NCBI GenBank assembly: GCA_937919295.1
Contig: CALFRX010000203.1
Span: forward strand, 1 to 9,662
Origin: an uncultured Peptococcaceae bacterium
GTDB lineage: Bacteria; Bacillota; Dehalobacteriia; UBA7702
DNA length: 9,662 nt
Direction: 5' to 3'
Shown here: one piece after another, positions 6,586 through 9,662 of the stretch
Numbering within the stretch: the first letter of the stretch is position 1
How the letters are laid out: each line of letters begins with the position of its first letter
Made by a program: the position numbers and the translations under genes
Notes under the pieces: generated by a model
Database searches by the model: none
The model's input: the letters and a program-made list of their open reading frames with translations, nothing else
Told to the model about the DNA's origin: nothing

Positions 6586-7920
6586 CAGCACCTCCTCTAT
6601 GGCTGTGGCGCAGCGGTAAACGGCCTTGTCAATCTCTGCTTCCGTGATGGTCAGAGGCGGATTGAAATAGAGTACGTTGCCCAAAGGACGCAAAATCAGC
6701 CCGTGGGCCAAAGCCCTTTGGTAAATTTCGTAGCCGATGCGTTTCTTTTCGTCAAATCCCGTTTTCGTCTTTTTATCCGTCACCAGTTCCATGGCGTTGA
6801 TCAGGCCGATATGGCGGATCTCGCCAATGTTGGGATGATCTGAGAGCCGTGTCAAAAGTTTTTCATGGAGATATTGGGCGCGGAGGGCGGCATGTTCTAA
6901 AATATGCTGCTCCCGCAAAATCTTTTGTACGGCCAGGGCCGCGGCGCAACCCAGGGGATTGCCGCTATAGGTGTGACTGTGCATAAAAGCTTTGCCCTCT
7001 TTATAATCGGCATAAAAGGCCTCATAAACCTTGTCCGTGGCGGCGGCAATGGCCATGGGCAGATAGCCTCCGGTCAACCCTTTGGAAAGGCACATGATGT
7101 CCGGGGTTATGGCGGCGTGATCGCAGGCGAACATTTTGCCGGTACGGCCAAAGCCGGTGGCAATCTCGTCGGCAATCAACATTACGCCGGTCTGATCACA
7201 GAGAGTTCGTAGCTTTTTCAGGTAAAGAGGCGGGTAGATGCGCATGCCGGCGCTGCCTTGGAGGAGCGGTTCTACAATCACGGCGCAAGTGGTATCGGCG
7301 TAGCGGTCAAAGCATTTTTCAGCCTCTTCAAAGCAGTTTGCTTGGCAATTTTCGCGGTTTTGGTGGTAGGGGCAGCGGTAGCAGTCTGGGGCGGGAATGC
7401 GTACGGTATCCATGAGCAGTGGTTGGTAAATCTTTGCGTACATATCCAGGGAGCCTACGGCCAGGGCGCCGATGGTTTCACCGTGGTAGCCTTCACTTAA
7501 GCACATAAACCGGGTTCTTTTCATCTGACCCGTTTGGTATTGATATTGAAACGCCATCTTTAAGGCGCATTCCACAGCGCTGGAGCCGCAATCGGAAAAA
7601 TGAAATTTCGTCAGACCCCGGGGCACGCTTTTGCTAAGCTCTTGGCAGAGTTCAATGACGGGTTTGTGGGAAAAGTTGGCGAGAATCACGTGTTCCAATG
7701 TATCGAGCTGTTTTTTGACGGCATTGTTGATTTCGGGATTGCAGTGACCCAGCAGATTACACCACCAGGAACTGATGATATCGATGTACTCCTTGCCCTC
7801 CATATCGTAAAGATACACACCTTCGCCGTGGTCAATGACGATGGGGGGAAATGATTCATAGTCTTTCATCTGGGAGCAGGGATGCCAAATATATTTTAAG
7901 TCTTTTTGGGCTAAATTCAT
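6583..7920 (-). CDS. bioA: Adenosylmethionine-8-amino-7-oxononanoate aminotransferase BioA
   Basis: BioA is a PLP enzyme that converts KAPA to 7,8-diaminopelargonate, with S-adenosylmethionine as the usual amino donor. The 445-residue protein is a class III aminotransferase. SSWWCNLLGH at 50-59 matches the substrate-binding tryptophan region of BioA, GYHGET is at 144-149, ADEIATGFGRTG at 250-261 contains the PLP-binding Asp251, and LSKGLTGG at 278-285 contains the Schiff-base Lys280. A cysteine-rich stretch (Cys180, 183, 192, 196, 203) lies between these blocks, as in some anaerobe aminotransferases. AAGGAG (7929-7934 on the minus strand) is 8 nt before the ATG. The start overlaps the bioD stop by 4 bp (ATGA), so the two are translationally coupled. 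It is the last gene of the bio operon and its stop lies at the terminator. Confidence 0.96.
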   Translation of the reverse strand: MNLAQKDLKYIWHPCSQMKDYESFPPIVIDHGEGVYLYDMEGKEYIDIISSWWCNLLGHCNPEINNAVKKQLDTLEHVILANFSHKPVIELCQELSKSVPRGLTKFHFSDCGSSAVECALKMAFQYQYQTGQMKRTRFMCLSEGYHGETIGALAVGSLDMYAKIYQPLLMDTVRIPAPDCYRCPYHQNRENCQANCFEEAEKCFDRYADTTCAVIVEPLLQGSAGMRIYPPLYLKKLRTLCDQTGVMLIADEIATGFGRTGKMFACDHAAITPDIMCLSKGLTGGYLPMAIAAATDKVYEAFYADYKEGKAFMHSHTYSGNPLGCAAALAVQKILREQHILEHAALRAQYLHEKLLTRLSDHPNIGEIRHIGLINAMELVTDKKTKTGFDEKKRIGYEIYQRALAHGLILRPLGNVLYFNPPLTITEAEIDKAVYRCATAIEEVL

Positions 7921-8597
7921 GGTCGTTTCTCCTTAAAAAGGGATCGTAGTGTGTCTTTGTCAATGGCGAGGTCGTCTGCGTTGGGAGGGACCAGGGCAAG
8001 GATAGGCAGTCCGGTGATGGCGGTAATCATCGCGGCGTTGTCTTTTTCCATCGCCGTTTCCGTAAAGCGGTTCAGGATGACGCCGCGACAGCCGAGGTCC
8101 CTGCTTTTTAGGTATTCCGCCGTAAGTGTCACGGCGTTGATGGCGCCGAGACCGGCGTCGGCGACGATGAGGGTATCAAGTTTCAGGGCGACGATGATGT
8201 CTTCTAAAAAGAGATGGGTTTTGTCGTCGTAGCGAAGGGGACAGACGATGCCGCCGCTGCCCTCCACGAGAACGTAATCATATTTTTCCCTCACGCCCCC
8301 ATAATCATGGCGAACCTTTGCCAGCTCCATGGGGTTTCCTTCCCATTTGGCGGCGAGGTGGGGGGAAACCGCATGCTGGTAGAGATAGGAAAGCAAGCTG
8401 TTTTCTTCCTGATCAAGGTAAGCGACAGCCTTGACGTAGCCCGCATCGCTTTCTTTGATGCTGTCGGCGCCGGAGAGGGCCGCTTTATAGTAGCCGACGT
8501 GAAAGCCGTATGCTTTCATGGCTTTGGCCAGGAGGGCGGTGACGTAGGTTTTCCCCACGTCCGTGCCGGTGCCGGTGATAAAGAGTCCGTATCCCAT
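7917..8597 (-). CDS. bioD: Dethiobiotin synthetase BioD
   Basis: BioD carboxylates diaminopelargonate with CO2 and ATP and closes the ureido ring to give dethiobiotin. The 226-residue protein has the normal length and motifs: the P-loop GTGTDVGKT at 9-17, YYKAALSG at 36-43 with the substrate-binding Lys38, SPHLAA at 78-83, the VEGSGG loop at 111-116 and the nucleotide-contacting Asn176 in LNRF. In E. coli the Lys segment reads YYKPVQSG, so the two residues after Lys differ. GAGGTG, seven bases before the ATG and inside the 3' end of bioB, is the ribosome binding site. The gap to bioB is 1 bp and the overlap with bioA is 4 bp. Confidence 0.96.
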   Translation of the reverse strand: MGYGLFITGTGTDVGKTYVTALLAKAMKAYGFHVGYYKAALSGADSIKESDAGYVKAVAYLDQEENSLLSYLYQHAVSPHLAAKWEGNPMELAKVRHDYGGVREKYDYVLVEGSGGIVCPLRYDDKTHLFLEDIIVALKLDTLIVADAGLGAINAVTLTAEYLKSRDLGCRGVILNRFTETAMEKDNAAMITAITGLPILALVPPNADDLAIDKDTLRSLFKEKRP

Positions 8598-8598
8598 T

Positions 8599-9558
8599 TT
8601 ATGACACCTCGTAGCCCAGTTCTTTTAACATCTCGAAGTCCGTGGCGGCGGAAATGCCCTTTGTCGTCAGCATGTCCCCGGTGATGGCGGCGTTAGCGCC
8701 TCCGGAGAAACAGGCACGGCCTTTATCCTTTAAATTGCCGCGGCCTCCCGCCAGGCGTAAAAGCGCGGCGGGTAGCAGAAAACGAAACACGGCGACCATG
8801 CGCCGAACCTCCTCTTCGGATAGGAGCGTTACCGTTTCCAGAGGCGTTCCCGGAATGGGTTCCAATATATTGAGGGGGACGCTTTTAACCTCCAGCTCCC
8901 TTAGGGTAAGCGCCAGTTCGACGCGGTCTTCCACGGTTTCGCCCAGGCCGAAAATGCCGCCGCTGCACACTTCAAGGCCATTCCTGCGCGCGGCGGAAAT
9001 CGTTTTGATTTTATCGTCGTAGCTGTGGCTGGTACAGATTTGGGGAAAGAAGCGCCGGGAGGTTTCCAGATTATTATGAATTCTGGTTATCCCCGCCGCT
9101 TTTAATTGTTTAAACTGCGCATCGCTGAGGAGTCCCAGGGAAGCGCAGAGAACGAGAGACGTTTCTTTTTTGAGTGCTTCGATACTGCGGCAGACTTTTT
9201 TAATTTCTCGCGCTGGAAGCGATTTGCCGGAGGTGACGACAGCGAAATGCTTCACTCCCGCTTGCTCCTCGGCATTGGCGGCGCTGATGATTTCCCTTTG
9301 GCTCAAGAGGGGGTAAGCGACGATTTCCGTGGGATAGCGGCTGGACTGGGCGCAGAACTTGCAGTCTTCGCCGCAGCGGCCGCTTTTGGCATTGACAATG
9401 GCGCAGAGGTCGAAGCGGTTGCCGCAGAAACGGCGACGAATCTCGTCGGCGGCGGCGGTCAGAGGAGCAAGGGGCGCTTTATAAAGGGCAAGCGCCTCCT
9501 CTTTTGTTACGGTTTGTCCGTGGTATATTTTTTCTTTGAGTTGGGTAATCTGCTGCAT
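8599..9558 (-). CDS. bioB: Biotin synthase BioB, radical SAM enzyme with an atypical auxiliary cluster site
   Basis: BioB inserts sulfur into dethiobiotin to form biotin, using S-adenosylmethionine and a [4Fe-4S] cluster. The 319-residue protein shows the radical SAM motif CxxxCxxC at Cys62, Cys66 and Cys69, followed by AQSSRY. Of the residues holding the sacrificial [2Fe-2S] cluster in E. coli (Cys97, Cys128, Cys188, Arg260), three have counterparts: Cys138 (VLCASLG), Cys198 (EVCSGG) and Arg268 (LLRLAGGR). The position of Cys97 is Ala106 (KHFAVVTSG in place of RFCMGAAW). A further cysteine, Cys175, stands in the PQICTSHSYDDK stretch. The enzyme therefore probably uses a different auxiliary cluster. 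An AAAGGAAA motif lies 4-11 nt before the ATG, which is 1 bp from the bioY stop. Confidence 0.96.
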   Translation of the reverse strand: MQQITQLKEKIYHGQTVTKEEALALYKAPLAPLTAAADEIRRRFCGNRFDLCAIVNAKSGRCGEDCKFCAQSSRYPTEIVAYPLLSQREIISAANAEEQAGVKHFAVVTSGKSLPAREIKKVCRSIEALKKETSLVLCASLGLLSDAQFKQLKAAGITRIHNNLETSRRFFPQICTSHSYDDKIKTISAARRNGLEVCSGGIFGLGETVEDRVELALTLRELEVKSVPLNILEPIPGTPLETVTLLSEEEVRRMVAVFRFLLPAALLRLAGGRGNLKDKGRACFSGGANAAITGDMLTTKGISAATDFEMLKELGYEVS

Positions 9559-9559
9559 G

Positions 9560-9662
9560 TCATTTCCTTTGTATTTGCTTTACGATGGGGAGCAGGCGCT
9601 TGCCGAGGCCGGCGGCGACGGCGCAGAGCAGAAGATCCCCCGGTATCGGCAGAAGAATACAG
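9560..9662 (-). CDS. bioY: 3' end of a biotin transporter substrate-binding subunit, probably BioY (partial)
   Basis: Only the last 33 full codons and the stop (9560-9562) are in the window; the gene begins outside it. The visible peptide reads CILLPIPGDLLLCAVAAG and continues with GKRLLPIVKQ. The P-GDLL turn followed by a hydrophobic helix and basic residues is typical of the C-terminus of BioY, the membrane S-component of the ECF biotin transporter. The position directly before bioB, with a 1-bp gap, supports this. The identification rests on a short tail plus context, so another membrane protein cannot be fully excluded. The operon promoter, and any BirA operator, must lie beyond the right edge. 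Confidence 0.75.
   Translation of the reverse strand, partial: CILLPIPGDLLLCAVAAGLGKRLLPIVKQIQRK

Overview
The window carries two convergent metabolic operons on a chromosome of roughly 50% GC, preceded by an intergenic region that contains a long direct repeat. Strong AGGAGG-type ribosome binding sites, the tightly overlapping genes and the protein sequences suggest an anaerobic member of the Bacillota. A Negativicutes or Clostridia relative is my guess, but the genus cannot be fixed from the sequence alone. Maturation machinery for [NiFe] hydrogenase fits an anaerobic or hydrogen-metabolising lifestyle.

Layout. Positions 1-356 hold no convincing gene. They contain an exact 55-bp direct repeat with a 127-bp period, which may be the end of a longer array to the left, and a candidate promoter near 216-246. 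From 357 to 6514 on the plus strand, six genes sit in one tight transcription unit: hypB, hypF, hypC, hypD, hypE and a lipid kinase of the diacylglycerol kinase/YegS/BmrU type. Between 6521 and 6585 there is a strong hairpin with A- and T-tracts on both sides, which can end transcription from both directions. From 9662 down to 6583 on the minus strand runs a biotin operon read as bioY (only the 3' end is visible), bioB, bioD and bioA, with gaps of 1 bp, 1 bp and a 4-bp overlap.

How the genes work together. HypF and HypE make the cyanide ligand of the hydrogenase Fe centre from carbamoyl phosphate. HypC and HypD assemble the Fe(CN)2CO unit. HypB is the GTPase of nickel insertion. HypA, the usual nickel partner of HypB, is not in the cluster, and no hydrogenase structural gene is in the window. 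The lipid kinase at the end of the hyp operon is translationally coupled to hypE but has no known role in hydrogenase maturation. In the biotin operon BioA makes diaminopelargonate from KAPA, BioD closes the ring to dethiobiotin, BioB inserts sulfur, and BioY imports biotin. The genes that make KAPA (bioF and the pimeloyl genes) are not here.

Most of the window is ordinary and confidently annotated. The points most worth a second look are the missing [2Fe-2S] cysteine in BioB (Ala106), the intergenic tandem-like repeat, the 38-nt hypF/hypC overlap that gives HypF a His/Cys-rich tail, and the lipid kinase attached to the hyp operon. I see no clear sign of a wholly new system.
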